Assembly (NCBI RefSeq): GCF_016714275.1 | Contig: NZ_JADJNP010000002.1 | Span: forward strand, 186,001-250,000 | Length of the DNA stretch: 64,000 nt | DNA from: Tessaracoccus sp. | GTDB taxonomy: Bacteria > Actinomycetota > Actinomycetes > Propionibacteriales > Propionibacteriaceae | Direction of reading: 5' to 3' | Shown here: positions 44,502 through 53,479 of the stretch, one piece after another | How the letters are laid out: every line of letters begins with the position of its first letter | How positions within the stretch are numbered: position 1 is the first letter of the stretch | Notes under the pieces: generated by a model | Told to the model about the DNA's origin: nothing | Databases searched by the model: none | What the model saw: only the letters and a program-made list of their open reading frames with translations | Position numbers and translations under genes: made by a program

Positions 44502-45692
44502 TCAGAGGACTCTGACGCGCACCGTCTCGTCGAGCGCCTCGAGGTCGGCGAGCAGGCCCGCGTAGCCTTCGCCGGAGACGTCGGTGATCGCGTAGCCGAG
44601 CTGTCCCTTCGTCGAGAGCGTCTGCGAGCCGATGTTCATGTCGTGCGCCGCAAGCAGGGCGTTCAGGCGCGCCATGACGCCCGGCACGTTGTGGTGCAGG
44701 TGCACGATGCGGGCGTGCGACTTGGGGCCGGCCGCGACGTCGGGCAGATTGATGGTCATCGACGTGGAGCCCAAGCTCTCGTAGTCGGCGAGCTTGCCTG
44801 CGACATAACGGCCGATGTTGACCTGCGCCTCCTTCGTCGAGCCGCCGACGTGGGGGGTGAGGATGACGTTCGGCAGGTTCTGCAGGCTCGAGAGGAACGG
44901 CTCGTCCTTCGACTTCGGCTCCGACGGGAACACGTCGATCGCCGCGCCGGCGATGTGGCCGCTGACGAGGTTGTCGTGCAGCGCCTCGAGGTCGACGACG
45001 TGGCCGCGGCACAGGTTGAGGAACAGCGAGCGCGGGCGCATCTTGGCGAACTCCGCGGCGCCGAAGATGCCCTCGTTCTCGGCGCGGCCGTCGACGTGCA
45101 GGGAGATGGTCTCTGCGCGCTCAAGGAGCTCGTCGAGCGAGTCGCACTTGACGGCGTTGCCGAGCGCCAGCCGGTCGGCGATGTCGTAGAACAGCACGCG
45201 CATGCCGAGCGACTCGGCCAGCACGGACAGCTGCGCGCCGATGTTCCCGTACCCGACGAGGCCCAGCGTGCGTCCGCGCACCTCGTGCGAGCCCACGGCG
45301 CTCTTGTCCCAGACGCCGGCGTGCATGTCGCGGTTGCGGTCGCTCAGGCGACGCGCGAGGGCGATGATCTCGCAGATGGCGAGTTCGACCACCGAGCGGG
45401 TGTTGGAGTACGGCGCGTTGAAGACCGCGACGCCCGCCTCAGTGGCGGCATCGAGGTCGATCTGGTTGGTGCCGATGCAGAACGCGCCGACGGCGCGGAG
45501 CCCGGGCGCCGCGCCGAGCACGCGCCTGGTCACCTGGGTGCGGGAGCGGATGCCGAGGTAGTCGACGCCCTGCAGGGCGTCGATGAGGTCGTCCTCCGCG
45601 AGCGCCTCGGTGGCCATCGTGACGTCGAAGCCGCGGGCCTTCAGCAGCCTCTCCGCGTCGGGGTGGATGTTCTCGAGTAGCAGTGCCTTCAC
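44502..45692 (-). CDS. serA: D-3-phosphoglycerate dehydrogenase
   Basis: First enzyme of serine synthesis, 396 residues, E. coli-like type with a C-terminal ACT domain (HARIVHLHHNVPGVMARLNALLAAHDMNIGSQTLSTKGQLGYAITDV). NAD-binding LGLVGYGNIGAQLSVLAESLGMRVLFYD and substrate or catalytic segments GIRSRTQVT, NLCRGHVVDLEAL, DVFPSEP and LTPHVGGST are intact. Serine feedback inhibition is expected from this domain type. Confidence 0.94.
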   Translation of the reverse strand: MKALLLENIHPDAERLLKARGFDVTMATEALAEDDLIDALQGVDYLGIRSRTQVTRRVLGAAPGLRAVGAFCIGTNQIDLDAATEAGVAVFNAPYSNTRSVVELAICEIIALARRLSDRNRDMHAGVWDKSAVGSHEVRGRTLGLVGYGNIGAQLSVLAESLGMRVLFYDIADRLALGNAVKCDSLDELLERAETISLHVDGRAENEGIFGAAEFAKMRPRSLFLNLCRGHVVDLEALHDNLVSGHIAGAAIDVFPSEPKSKDEPFLSSLQNLPNVILTPHVGGSTKEAQVNIGRYVAGKLADYESLGSTSMTINLPDVAAGPKSHARIVHLHHNVPGVMARLNALLAAHDMNIGSQTLSTKGQLGYAITDVSGEGYAGLLADLEALDETVRVRVL

Positions 45693-45759
45693 GGACCGTG
45701 ATCCTACCGCCGCCCCGCCCCCCGCCCCGAACTCAATGGAGCACGGTCTCGCGCGATCG

Positions 45760-46533
45760 CTACAGGCTGAGCGTGGCGTCGATCAGGGTCTGCGTGTAGG
45801 GATGGCTGGGGGCGCCGAGGACGTCATCGACGAGGCCCTCCTCGACGACCTCGCCCCCGCACACGACAACGATCCGCCGACACAGGTGCCGAACGACGGC
45901 GAGGTCGTGCGAGACGAGCACGAGCGTCAGCGCGCGCTCGCGCACCTCGTCGGTCAGCAGGTTCAGCACCTGGGCCCGGACGGACACGTCGAGCGCGGAC
46001 ACCGGCTCGTCGGCCACGAGCAATGCCGGATCCGAGACCAGCGCGCGCGCGATGGCCGCGCGCTGCCGCTGCCCGCCCGACAGCTGGTGCGGGAAGCGCC
46101 GCAGCAGCTCCGGATCCAGGCCGACCCCGCGAGCGGCGGCCTCGAGGACGGCGGGGTCGTCGGCAGGGACGTCGCCCCGGCGGCGCAGCACCGGCGAGCG
46201 CAGCGGTTCGGCGATGATGTCTGCCAGGCGCATCCGCGGGTTCAGCGAGGAGTTGGGATCCTGCATCACCATCGACGCCGACGCCCGCAGCCAGCCGCGC
46301 CGCCGCTCGGGAAGCCCGACGATGGACCGTCCCTGGAACGTCACGTCACCGGCCGACGGCCGCAGCAGGCCCAGCATGAGGCGCGCCAGCGTGGTCTTGC
46401 CGGATCCCGAGCCGCCGACGATCCCCACCCGCTCCCCCGGCTCGATGGCCAGCGTGACATCGCGGAGCGCGACGAAAGGGACGCCGGAGCGGCGGTAGGT
46501 CGCCGTGGCGCCGGTCAGCTCGACGAGGCTCAT
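45760..46533 (-). CDS. Oligopeptide-type ABC transporter ATP-binding protein (DppF-like)
   Basis: 257-residue ATPase. Walker A GGSGSGKTTLARL, Q-loop VMQDPNSSLNPRM, signature HQLSGGQRQRAAIARAL, Walker B LLVADEPVSALDV and the H-switch SHDLAVVRHLC are present. The C-terminal GAPSHPYTQTLIDA is typical of Opp/Dpp ATPases. It is the last gene of a four-gene operon in which every junction overlaps by 4 nt. Confidence 0.93.
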   Translation of the reverse strand: MSLVELTGATATYRRSGVPFVALRDVTLAIEPGERVGIVGGSGSGKTTLARLMLGLLRPSAGDVTFQGRSIVGLPERRRGWLRASASMVMQDPNSSLNPRMRLADIIAEPLRSPVLRRRGDVPADDPAVLEAAARGVGLDPELLRRFPHQLSGGQRQRAAIARALVSDPALLVADEPVSALDVSVRAQVLNLLTDEVRERALTLVLVSHDLAVVRHLCRRIVVVCGGEVVEEGLVDDVLGAPSHPYTQTLIDATLSL

Positions 46534-47360
46534 GCGTCGCCTCCCGGACGGTAGTAGTCGGCGACGCTCGGCAGCCGCTCCCCCGGCGGCACGCCGTCGA
46601 TCCGCGCGGACGCGATCAAGCCCTGCGTGTAGGGATGCCGCGGATGGGCGATGAGTCGGTCGATCGGACCCTCCTCGACGATGCGGCCCTCCAGCATCAC
46701 CGCGGCCCTCTGGCACACCTCGCGCACGACGGCGAGGTCGTGCGAGACAAAGACGGTGGCGCGGTCGGCCAGCTGGTCGGCGAGCAGGCGGAGGATCTGA
46801 CGTTGCACGATGACGTCGAGGGCCGTGGTGGGCTCGTCGCAGAGCACCAGATCCGGCTGGTTCGCGAGCGCCATGGCGATGAGTGCCCGCTGCCGCTGCC
46901 CACCCGAGAGCTCGTGCGGGAACGAGCTCGCGATCCTGTCCGGATGCTCGATGCCCACCCGGCCGAGCCACTCGATCACGCCGTCGCGGATCGAGCCGCG
47001 ACGGTCGCCGTGGTGCAGCGCGACGACCTCGCCCAGCTGCCTGCCCACGCGCATGGTCGGGTCGAGGGCCGTCATCGGCTCCTGGAAGACCATGGAGATG
47101 CGGTCGCCGCGCAGCGCGCGCCGGTCCCGCTCCGGCATCCCCACCAGCTCCACGCCGTCGAACCGGATGGAGCCCGTGATCTCTGCGTGTTCCGGCAACA
47201 GGCCCATGATCGCGAGCGCCGTCACCGACTTGCCCGAGCCGGACTGCCCGATGATGCCGAGGCGGTCCGTACCGTCGAGCGCGAACGAGATGCCGTCGAC
47301 GGCGACGGCGCGGCTCCGCCCGAAGCGGACGGTCAGGTCGGTGACCTCCAGCAGGCTCAC
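46530..47360 (-). CDS. Oligopeptide-type ABC transporter ATP-binding protein (DppD-like)
   Basis: 276 residues from a GTG start. Walker A GQSGSGKSVTALAIMGLLP, Q-loop VFQEPMTALDPTM, signature HELSGGQRQRALIAMAL, Walker B LVLCDEPTTALDV and SHDLAVVREVC are intact. The C-terminal HPRHPYTQGLIAS plus PGERLPSV is typical of the DppD half. It forms a heterodimeric motor with the DppF-like protein. Confidence 0.93.
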   Translation of the reverse strand: MSLLEVTDLTVRFGRSRAVAVDGISFALDGTDRLGIIGQSGSGKSVTALAIMGLLPEHAEITGSIRFDGVELVGMPERDRRALRGDRISMVFQEPMTALDPTMRVGRQLGEVVALHHGDRRGSIRDGVIEWLGRVGIEHPDRIASSFPHELSGGQRQRALIAMALANQPDLVLCDEPTTALDVIVQRQILRLLADQLADRATVFVSHDLAVVREVCQRAAVMLEGRIVEEGPIDRLIAHPRHPYTQGLIASARIDGVPPGERLPSVADYYRPGGDA

Positions 47361-48166
47361 GTGACCTCCCTCAGGCGCGGGTCGAGCAGGTCGCGCAGAC
47401 CGTCGCCCAGCAGGTTGAAACCGAGGGTCGCGACGGCGATGGCGAGGCCCGGCCAGAGGGCGAGCAGCGGCTCGTTGAACAGATAGTCCTGCGCCTCGCG
47501 CAGCATCCGCCCCCAGGTGGGCTGGTCGGGTCCGGAGCCGAGGCCCAGGTAGCTGAGGCCGGCCTCTGCGAGGATGGCGATACCGAAGCTCACGGAGGCC
47601 TGGACGCCGAGCACCGGCGCGATGTTCGGCAGCACGTGCCGGGCGGCGATGGTCGCCGTCGGCGTGCCGCTGAGGCGCGCCGCCTCGATGTAGCCCTGGC
47701 TCATCACCTGCAGCGTCGCGGCGCGCGCGATTCGGACGAAGGCCGGGATGGTGGCGAGGCTGATGGCCATCATCGCCGTCCAGGTGGAGCCGCCGAGGGC
47801 CGCGGCGAAGAGGATGGCGAGCAGCAGGGCGGGGAAGCCGTAGAGGATGTCGGACAGCCGTAGTGGCAACTCGCTGACCCAGCCGCGCGTCATGCCGGCG
47901 AACACCCCGAACGGGACGCCGACGACGGAGGCCCCCATGACCGAGAACACGCCGACGAGCAGGCAGATCCGCGCGCCGCTCATGATCCGCGAGAGGACGT
48001 CGGCGCCGAAGCCGTCGGTGCCGAGCAGGTGCGGCCAGCCGGGGCCTAGCAGCATGTCGTTGCCGATGGCGGTGGGATCGAACGGCGTCCACAGCCAGCC
48101 GAACAGCGCCAGGACGACGACGAGGCCGATGCAGGTGAGCCCGAGGTACAGCGTCGCGCGTCTCAT
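47357..48166 (-). CDS. Oligopeptide-type ABC transporter permease (DppC-like)
   Basis: 269 residues with an N-terminal helix, a periplasm-like segment (WTPFDPTAIGNDMLLGPGWPHLLGTDGFGADVLSRIMSGAR) and five further helices. The cytoplasmic EAA loop is YIEAARLSGTPTATIAARHVLPN. The C-terminus GLNLLGDGLRDLLDPR-like (here GFNLLGDGLRDLLDPRLREVT) is diagnostic. The start overlaps the upstream fusion gene by 4 nt. Confidence 0.92.
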   Translation of the reverse strand: MRRATLYLGLTCIGLVVVLALFGWLWTPFDPTAIGNDMLLGPGWPHLLGTDGFGADVLSRIMSGARICLLVGVFSVMGASVVGVPFGVFAGMTRGWVSELPLRLSDILYGFPALLLAILFAAALGGSTWTAMMAISLATIPAFVRIARAATLQVMSQGYIEAARLSGTPTATIAARHVLPNIAPVLGVQASVSFGIAILAEAGLSYLGLGSGPDQPTWGRMLREAQDYLFNEPLLALWPGLAIAVATLGFNLLGDGLRDLLDPRLREVT

Positions 48167-50553
48167 GTCGCCTCTGCCCTGCGCCGGATCCGCGGGTCGA
48201 CGAGCTGATAGGCCACGTCGACGAGGAAGTTGATCAGCAGCACCGACCAGACCAGCAGCAAGACGATGGCCTGAACCACGGCGAGGTCGCGCTTCGAGAC
48301 CGCCTGCAGGAGCGTCCAGCCCAGCCCGTTCAGGGCGAAGACCTGCTCGATGATGATGGCGCCCACCATCAGGGTCGCCAGCTGGAGCCCGATGACGGTG
48401 AGCAGCGAGATGCCGACGTTGCGCAGGCCGTGCCGCAACAGGGCGCCGGTGCGCGACCACCCGACGGCCCGCGCGGTGCGGAAGTAGTCCTCGTGCGTGA
48501 CGTCGATGACGGCGCTGCGCACGTAGCGGGAGATCACGGCGGCCTGCACGAGCGCGAGCGAGGTCACGGGCAGCACCAGATGCGCCGCCCACTGCGCGGG
48601 CGACTCCCAGAACGGCACATAGCCGCCCGCGGGCAGCCAGCGCAGGTTCACCGCGAAGATGATCACCAGCCAGATGCCCGCCCAGAACGCGGGGATCGCG
48701 AGGCCGAGCTGCGACAGGGCGGAGAGGGCCGCGCCGTCCGCGTGCCGCCGCCGGACCGCGGTGTAAGCGCCGACGGGAAGGGCGACCAGCACGGCGACGA
48801 TCATGCCGAACCCGATCAGCCAAGCCGTGACCTCGAGCCGCGCAGCGACGAGCGGTGCGACGGCGCGCCCCGTGAGGAAGGACTCGCCGAAGTCGAACCG
48901 CAGCGCACCGGCGACCCACTCCAGGTAGCGCACCGTGAACGGGCGGTTTAGGCCGAGGCGTTCGCGCAGTGCAGCCGCCTCCCCGGGTTCGGCGTTGGTG
49001 CCGAGGATGATCTGCGCGATGTCGCCCGGAAGCGCATTCGTCGCGGCGAAGATCAGCAGCGACGCCACCAGCAGGCTCGCGACCAACCAGGCCGCGCGCA
49101 CGCCGATGCGCCCGAAGATCTTGGCCGAGGCCACGGTCACGTTGGGCAGCAGGAACAGCCAGTCGGCGGCCGCGTCGTCGGCGATCAGCCGGGCGGCCTC
49201 CTTGAGCTTCGCGATCTGCTCCTCGTCGGTGCCCTCGTCGCCCTCGACCATCAGCTTTTGGAATTCCTCGTTGTGGTAGTTCCAGTAGTAGTCGATGCCG
49301 AAGTTGCCGAGGTCGCGCGGCTCCACGTGGGCGACGACGGTGAGGTCGTAGTCCCGCTTGGTGTAGACGGTGTCGAGCCAGGCGCCCCACTCCAGGACCT
49401 CGAGATCGACGGTGATGCCGACCTCCTTCAACGCGGCCGTGACGAAGCGGCCGATGGAGGGCCCGTAGGGCAGGTTCGGCGGCCGGAACCGCAGCGTGAG
49501 GCCGTCGGCGTAGCCGGCATCGGCGAGCAGTTGCTTGGCCTTCGCCTGGTCGAACGAGTAGGTGTTCGACAGGTCCTCGTACCACGGGTCGGTCGGCGGC
49601 ACCATGGAGCCGATCAGCTCGCCCTTGCCGCCCCAGACGGCTTTCACCAGCGCCCTGCGGTCGATGGCGTGGTTGATCGCCTGCCGCACCTCCAGCTTGC
49701 TGAGGGCCTCCGTGTCGTGGTTGAAGCCCAGCACGACCTCCCCGTTGGTGGTGCCCTCATAGACCCCGAAGCGCTCCGTGTCGGAGAACTCGCCGATCGC
49801 CTGCGGCACCGCGAGGTTCGTGATGATGTCGAGCTGACCGGAAAGCATGGCAGTGCTCATGGCGTTGGGGTCGGCGAAGTAGCGGAAGTTGACCTCGTCG
49901 AAGCGCGCAGGGGTGCCCCAGTACTCGGGGTTCGCGACCAGTTGGACCAGGCTGCCCTGGTCCCACTTCGAGAACTTGTACGGCCCGGAGCCCGCCGACT
50001 CGGCGTTGAAGTCGCCGGTGAAGGCGGGGTCCGTGATGATGCCGGCGGGTCCGGCGAGCTCGTAGAACCACTGGTGCGAAGGGCGCGTGAGCTTCACGGT
50101 CACGGTCTTGGCGTCGTCGGCAGTGATGGTGTCGACGACGCTCCACGCGCCGCGGATCTGGCCGGTGGCGGCGTCGCTGCGAGCGCGCTCGAAGCTGGCG
50201 ACGACGGCGTCGGCGGAGACCGGCGCGCCGGAGGAGAACTTGGCACCCGGCTCGAGGGTGAAGGTGTAGCTGAGCAGGTCGTCGGAACGCGTCCACGCCG
50301 AGGCAAGGAACGGTTGCAGCTCACCTTCCGAGTCGAGCTTGATCAGCGTCTCGTACACGTTGTAGAGGAAGACGTACGGGGTGCCCGCGCCGGACACCGT
50401 GATCATGTCGAGGCCTTCGGGCTCGAGATTGTCGCCGATGTTCAGCACCCGCGTGGCACCGGGATCCGGGTCGGCGGGACGGGTGCAGGCCGCGACCGTC
50501 AGGGCCAAGGCGAGGGTAAGTAACAGGCCTACCCACCTGCGTGCAGTGCGCAT
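48163..50553 (-). CDS. Substrate-binding lipoprotein fused in frame to DppB-like permease
   Basis: A single 796-residue frame. Residues 1-23 are a signal peptide with lipobox (LALTVAAC, Cys23). Residues about 30-480 are an SBP_5 peptide/nickel-binding domain (ATRVLNIGDNLEPEGLD ... LEVRQAINHAIDRRALV ... WLFLLPNVTVASAKIFG). From residue about 485 it continues directly as a DppB permease (RIGVRAAWLVASLLVASLLIFAATNALPGD ... EDYFRTARAVGWSRTGALLRHGLRN ... VDVAYQLVDPRIRRR). The binding protein lacks its usual last 25-40 residues and the permease its first few. An in-frame deletion would explain this. The GTG at 49101 could act as a separate permease start. Codons upstream of 50553 run antisense to the next gene and are excluded. 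Confidence 0.8.
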   Translation of the reverse strand: MRTARRWVGLLLTLALALTVAACTRPADPDPGATRVLNIGDNLEPEGLDMITVSGAGTPYVFLYNVYETLIKLDSEGELQPFLASAWTRSDDLLSYTFTLEPGAKFSSGAPVSADAVVASFERARSDAATGQIRGAWSVVDTITADDAKTVTVKLTRPSHQWFYELAGPAGIITDPAFTGDFNAESAGSGPYKFSKWDQGSLVQLVANPEYWGTPARFDEVNFRYFADPNAMSTAMLSGQLDIITNLAVPQAIGEFSDTERFGVYEGTTNGEVVLGFNHDTEALSKLEVRQAINHAIDRRALVKAVWGGKGELIGSMVPPTDPWYEDLSNTYSFDQAKAKQLLADAGYADGLTLRFRPPNLPYGPSIGRFVTAALKEVGITVDLEVLEWGAWLDTVYTKRDYDLTVVAHVEPRDLGNFGIDYYWNYHNEEFQKLMVEGDEGTDEEQIAKLKEAARLIADDAAADWLFLLPNVTVASAKIFGRIGVRAAWLVASLLVASLLIFAATNALPGDIAQIILGTNAEPGEAAALRERLGLNRPFTVRYLEWVAGALRFDFGESFLTGRAVAPLVAARLEVTAWLIGFGMIVAVLVALPVGAYTAVRRRHADGAALSALSQLGLAIPAFWAGIWLVIIFAVNLRWLPAGGYVPFWESPAQWAAHLVLPVTSLALVQAAVISRYVRSAVIDVTHEDYFRTARAVGWSRTGALLRHGLRNVGISLLTVIGLQLATLMVGAIIIEQVFALNGLGWTLLQAVSKRDLAVVQAIVLLLVWSVLLINFLVDVAYQLVDPRIRRRAEAT

Positions 50554-50667
50554 CGTCTTCGTCGTTTCCTTCCGGGCGTTACCAGGCCGGGGCCAGTCTA
50601 ACCGGAGGGCGCCCCGGCGGACCGACCGCGCGCTTTCGCCGTCGGCGCAATCAGGCATGATTGCCCC

Positions 50668-51837
50668 ATGACCGACGAGCCCAGGCGCGCCCTCTCCTGG
50701 CAGGCAACGGGAAGGACGCTGAAGCAGGCGTCGCTGCGCGCGTTCGACGTCTCCGAGCGAACCGCGAAGGCCGGCTGGCGCTCGCAGCAGCTCCGCGTGA
50801 AGCGGTGGCGTTCCCGGCTGTTCATGATCATCCAGATCTCCGTCGCGGCCGGCATCTCCTGGGGCATCGCACGGTACTGGCTCGGCCACGAGTCGCCGTT
50901 CCTCGCCACCGTCGCCGCCATCATCTGCCTCGGGTTCTCGTTCGGCCAACGGCTGGGCCGCGTCGTCGAGGTCGCCGTCGGCGTCGCTCTCGGCGTGGCC
51001 ATCGGCGACCTGTTCGTCCACTTCTTCGGCACGGGCGTCTGGCAGATCATGCTGGTGATCGGCGTCGCGCTGTCGGTGGCCACCTGGCTGGGCGCGCGGA
51101 CGCTGATGGTGACCCAGGCCGCGGTGCAGGCCGCGACGGTGCTGACCGTCGCGGCGCCCGGCATCGAGGCAAGCGTCGACCGCTGGCTCGACGCGCTGAT
51201 CGGGTGCACGGTCGCGCTGATATTCGCGACGGTGGCGCCCACGTCGCCGATCAACCGCCCCCGCATCCTCGCGGCGAAGGTGCTGCACGAGGCAGCCCTC
51301 ACCGTCCGCGCCATGGTCGAGACGCTCCGCGACGGCGACCACGAACAGGCCGAGCGCATCCTGGAACGGGCACGCGCCACCGAGTCGGAGCTCGCTGCTC
51401 TCCTGACCGCATCGAACGAGGGTATGGCGGTGGTGCGCACCTCGCCGTTCCTGCGCAGGCACCGCGAGCTGGCCCAGGAGGTGTCCGACCTCGTCGTGCC
51501 GCTGGACCGCTGCATCCGCAACCTGCGCGTGCTCGCCCGCCGCGTCGTCGCAGCCACCTATCGGGGCGAGCGCATCCCGACGGAGTACCTGGGCCTCCTC
51601 ACGGACTTCGCGCAGGTCGCCGACGAGTGCGCCGCCGAGCTGTTCGCGCGTCGCGTCCCGGCGGCGGTCGTTCCCCGGCTCCGCGCCCTGGGCGAGGAGA
51701 CCTCCCACGTCACGATCCACCGCCAGCTCTCCACCACCGTGATGCTGGCGCAGCTGCGCTCCATGATCGTGGACCTGATGGAGCTCTGCGGCGAGGACTA
51801 CACCGACGCCCGCGACGCCGTCCCCGACATGGACTGA
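50668..51837 (+). CDS. FUSC/aromatic acid exporter-like membrane protein
   Basis: 389 residues. A basic cytoplasmic N-terminus leads to four to five membrane helices (MIIQISVAAGISWGIARYWLG, PFLATVAAIICLGFSFGQRLGRVVEVAVGVALGVAIGDLF, IMLVIGVALSVATWLG, ALIGCTVALIFATVAP). A long soluble helical domain (residues about 205-385) follows. This is the FUSC/DUF939 pattern associated with efflux of aromatic acids. It is divergent from the ABC operon, so it may be independent. Substrate unknown. Confidence 0.85.
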   Translation: MTDEPRRALSWQATGRTLKQASLRAFDVSERTAKAGWRSQQLRVKRWRSRLFMIIQISVAAGISWGIARYWLGHESPFLATVAAIICLGFSFGQRLGRVVEVAVGVALGVAIGDLFVHFFGTGVWQIMLVIGVALSVATWLGARTLMVTQAAVQAATVLTVAAPGIEASVDRWLDALIGCTVALIFATVAPTSPINRPRILAAKVLHEAALTVRAMVETLRDGDHEQAERILERARATESELAALLTASNEGMAVVRTSPFLRRHRELAQEVSDLVVPLDRCIRNLRVLARRVVAATYRGERIPTEYLGLLTDFAQVADECAAELFARRVPAAVVPRLRALGEETSHVTIHRQLSTTVMLAQLRSMIVDLMELCGEDYTDARDAVPDMD

Positions 51838-51862
51838 CATGAGCCACCCGCGTCCACGGACC

Positions 51863-51904
51863 GCTCCGAGAGCAGACGGTCCCTAAAAGGGACCCCCTCG
51901 GAGC
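51863..51904 (+). terminator. Compound hairpin between the FUSC gene and the acetyltransferase gene
   Basis: Outer arms GCTCCGAG (51863-51870) and CTCGGAGC (51897-51904) enclose an inner stem GGTCCC (51878-51883) / GGGACC (51889-51894) with loop TAAAA. Without a T-run it could be a terminator of the upstream gene or a leader structure. Confidence 0.55.
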
Positions 51905-51916
51905 CCGTGCCCCGGT

Positions 51917-51922
51917 TACCGT
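51917..51922 (+). promoter_or_regulatory. Putative -10 box of a leaderless acetyltransferase transcript
   Basis: TACCGT lies 7 nt before the ATG at 51930 (TANNNT pattern). The spacer TTCCTTT is not a Shine-Dalgarno sequence. Confidence 0.4.
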
Positions 51923-51929
51923 TTCCTTT

Positions 51930-52511
51930 ATGAGCACTGAAGCCACCATCGACGACCTCCTGGTAGAGCTGCGCGCGGGCCGCGTCATCGCGGGCGGCTC
52001 GCCACTCCACGCCGCGATGCACCGTGCCCCGCAGGATGCGCTGCGGATCACCGCTGAACTCAACGGGAGCTACCACGATGAGGCCGGCGTCCGCGCGCTT
52101 CTCTCCGAGCTCACCGGCGCAGCAGTGCCGGAGTCGCTCGTCGTGTTCCCGCCCTTCCGCGCCGACTTCGGCAGAAACATCACGTTCGGCGAGGGAGTCT
52201 TCGTCAACTCGGGCTGCGCATTCCAGGATCAGGGCGGCGTCACGATCGGCGACGGCGCTCTGATCGGTCACAACGTCGTCATCGCGACGCTCAACCACGA
52301 CCTCGACCCGGCCAAGCGCGCCGACATCGTCCCCGCGCCCGTCGTGATCGGGGCGGGCGCCTGGATCGGCTCCAACGCCACCATCCTGCCCGGCGTCACC
52401 ATCGGCGACGGTGCCGTCGTCGCCGCGGCCTCGGTCGTGACGAAAGACGTCCCGCCCCGGACGGTCGTCGTCGGCTCCCCCGCCCGCGTCATTCCCACGA
52501 TCGAGGCGTGA
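51930..52511 (+). CDS. Sugar O-acetyltransferase (left-handed beta-helix, Maa/LacA-like)
   Basis: 193 residues. The helical N-terminal domain precedes hexapeptide repeats (FGRNITFGEGVFVNSGCAFQDQGGVTIGDGALIGHNVVIATLNHDLDPAKRADIVPAPVVIGAGAWIGSNATILPGVTIGDGAVVAAASVVTKDVPP). The catalytic-type histidine lies in ATLNHDLDP. Family members acetylate maltose, galactosides or sugar nucleotides with acetyl-CoA. The acceptor here is unknown. The 3' end overlaps the convergent Nudix gene by 23 bp. Confidence 0.9.
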   Translation: MSTEATIDDLLVELRAGRVIAGGSPLHAAMHRAPQDALRITAELNGSYHDEAGVRALLSELTGAAVPESLVVFPPFRADFGRNITFGEGVFVNSGCAFQDQGGVTIGDGALIGHNVVIATLNHDLDPAKRADIVPAPVVIGAGAWIGSNATILPGVTIGDGAVVAAASVVTKDVPPRTVVVGSPARVIPTIEA

Positions 52512-52959
52512 ATCCGACGTTGAGCAGCCCGATGCCCACGCCGTCACGGAGCCAGTCCAGCGCGACGCGCTCGTAGTCGGGCACCTTCTCGGGGAGGTCG
52601 TCAAGCGGGAACCACCGCAGCTCGGCGCACTTGCGAGGCTCAAGGATCGCGGGCTCGCCGCCCCAGGTCGAGCAGGAGAAGAACCACTCCACCCGTTGCT
52701 CGCGCGGAGTGTCCGACCCATCCGTGCGGTGCATCACCGACGACGGCAGGAGGTCGTCGAGGTCAACGCTCAGCCCCAGCTCCTCCCGAAGCTCACGCGC
52801 CGCCGCGTCAGCGGAGGTCTCGCCCACCTCGACGTGCCCCGCAGCCCCCGCCGCCCAGTACCCGTCCATGTAGCCGGTGTTCTGCCGTAGCTGCAGCAGC
52901 ACGGCCCCGTCCCTCACCAGGTAGACGTACGACGCGGGGATCAGGCTGTAACGAGTCAT
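52489..52959 (-). CDS. Nudix hydrolase
   Basis: 156 residues. The Nudix box reads GHVEVGETSADAAARELREELGL, with all metal-binding glutamates. The N-terminus (SLIPASYVYLVRDGAVLLQLRQNTGYMDGYWAAGAAGHVE) resembles MutT/NUDT-like nucleoside-diphosphate-X hydrolases. The exact substrate is not deducible. TAGGCT 8 nt upstream of the ATG may be its -10 box. Confidence 0.9.
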   Translation of the reverse strand: MTRYSLIPASYVYLVRDGAVLLQLRQNTGYMDGYWAAGAAGHVEVGETSADAAARELREELGLSVDLDDLLPSSVMHRTDGSDTPREQRVEWFFSCSTWGGEPAILEPRKCAELRWFPLDDLPEKVPDYERVALDWLRDGVGIGLLNVGFTPRSWE

Positions 52960-52978
52960 CGACGGCGAGCCTATCCGG

Positions 52979-53409
52979 TCAGCCCTTGACGCAGAGGAGC
53001 GTCTCCAAGCGAGCGACAACCGAGACCAGATCCTCCTGGTTCGCCATCACCTGGTTCAGGTCCTTGTACGCGCCGGGGATCTCGTCGACGACGCCGAGGT
53101 CCTTGCGGCACTCCACGCCCGCCGTCTGCTCCGCGAGGTCCGCCTCTGTGAAGCGGCGCCTCGCGGCGGCGCGCGACATCCGGCGACCGGCACCGTGCGA
53201 CGCCGACTGGAACGACTCCTGCGAGCCGAGCCCCGCGACGACGAACGAGCCGGTACCCATCGATCCCGGAATGATGCCCAACTGTCCCAGCCTCGCCGAG
53301 ATCGCGCCCTTTCGGGTCACCACCAGGTCCAGGCCGTCGTGCATCTCCTCCGAGACGTAGTTGTGGTGGCACTGGATCGGGTCGTCGAACACGATCCCGT
53401 CGAAGGGAC
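52979..53409 (-). pseudogene. rtcB: RNA ligase RtcB, 3' part (separated by IS3-family element)
   Basis: This segment encodes the C-terminal third of RtcB (SPFDGIVFDDPIQCHHNYVSEEM ... RKGAIS...LGIIPGSMGTGSFVVAGLG). It includes the histidine that becomes guanylylated (SASHGAGRRMSR) and the family's last residues (CVKG). The coding frame is open up to the insertion point. RtcB joins 2',3'-cyclic phosphate and 5'-OH RNA ends. Because the metal-binding half is on the other side of the insertion, neither half should be active alone. Confidence 0.92.
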
Positions 53410-53431
53410 TGCTGAAGGTTTGGTTGACTCC
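53410..53431. repeat. Left terminal inverted repeat of the IS3-family element
   Basis: TGCTGAAGG... through GACTCC. It matches the complement of 54661-54683 except the outermost base and a one-base difference after the 18-bp core. Confidence 0.85.
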
Positions 53432-53479
53432 AAGATCGCATGACTCTCACGAGAGGGTCGTGCTGGAAGGATGGCATCC

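Noticed and set aside
50554..51840. Upstream extension of the binding-protein/permease frame to 1,225 codons
   Set aside because: The extra 429 codons run antisense to the FUSC-type gene. The signal peptide with lipobox fixes the start at 50553.
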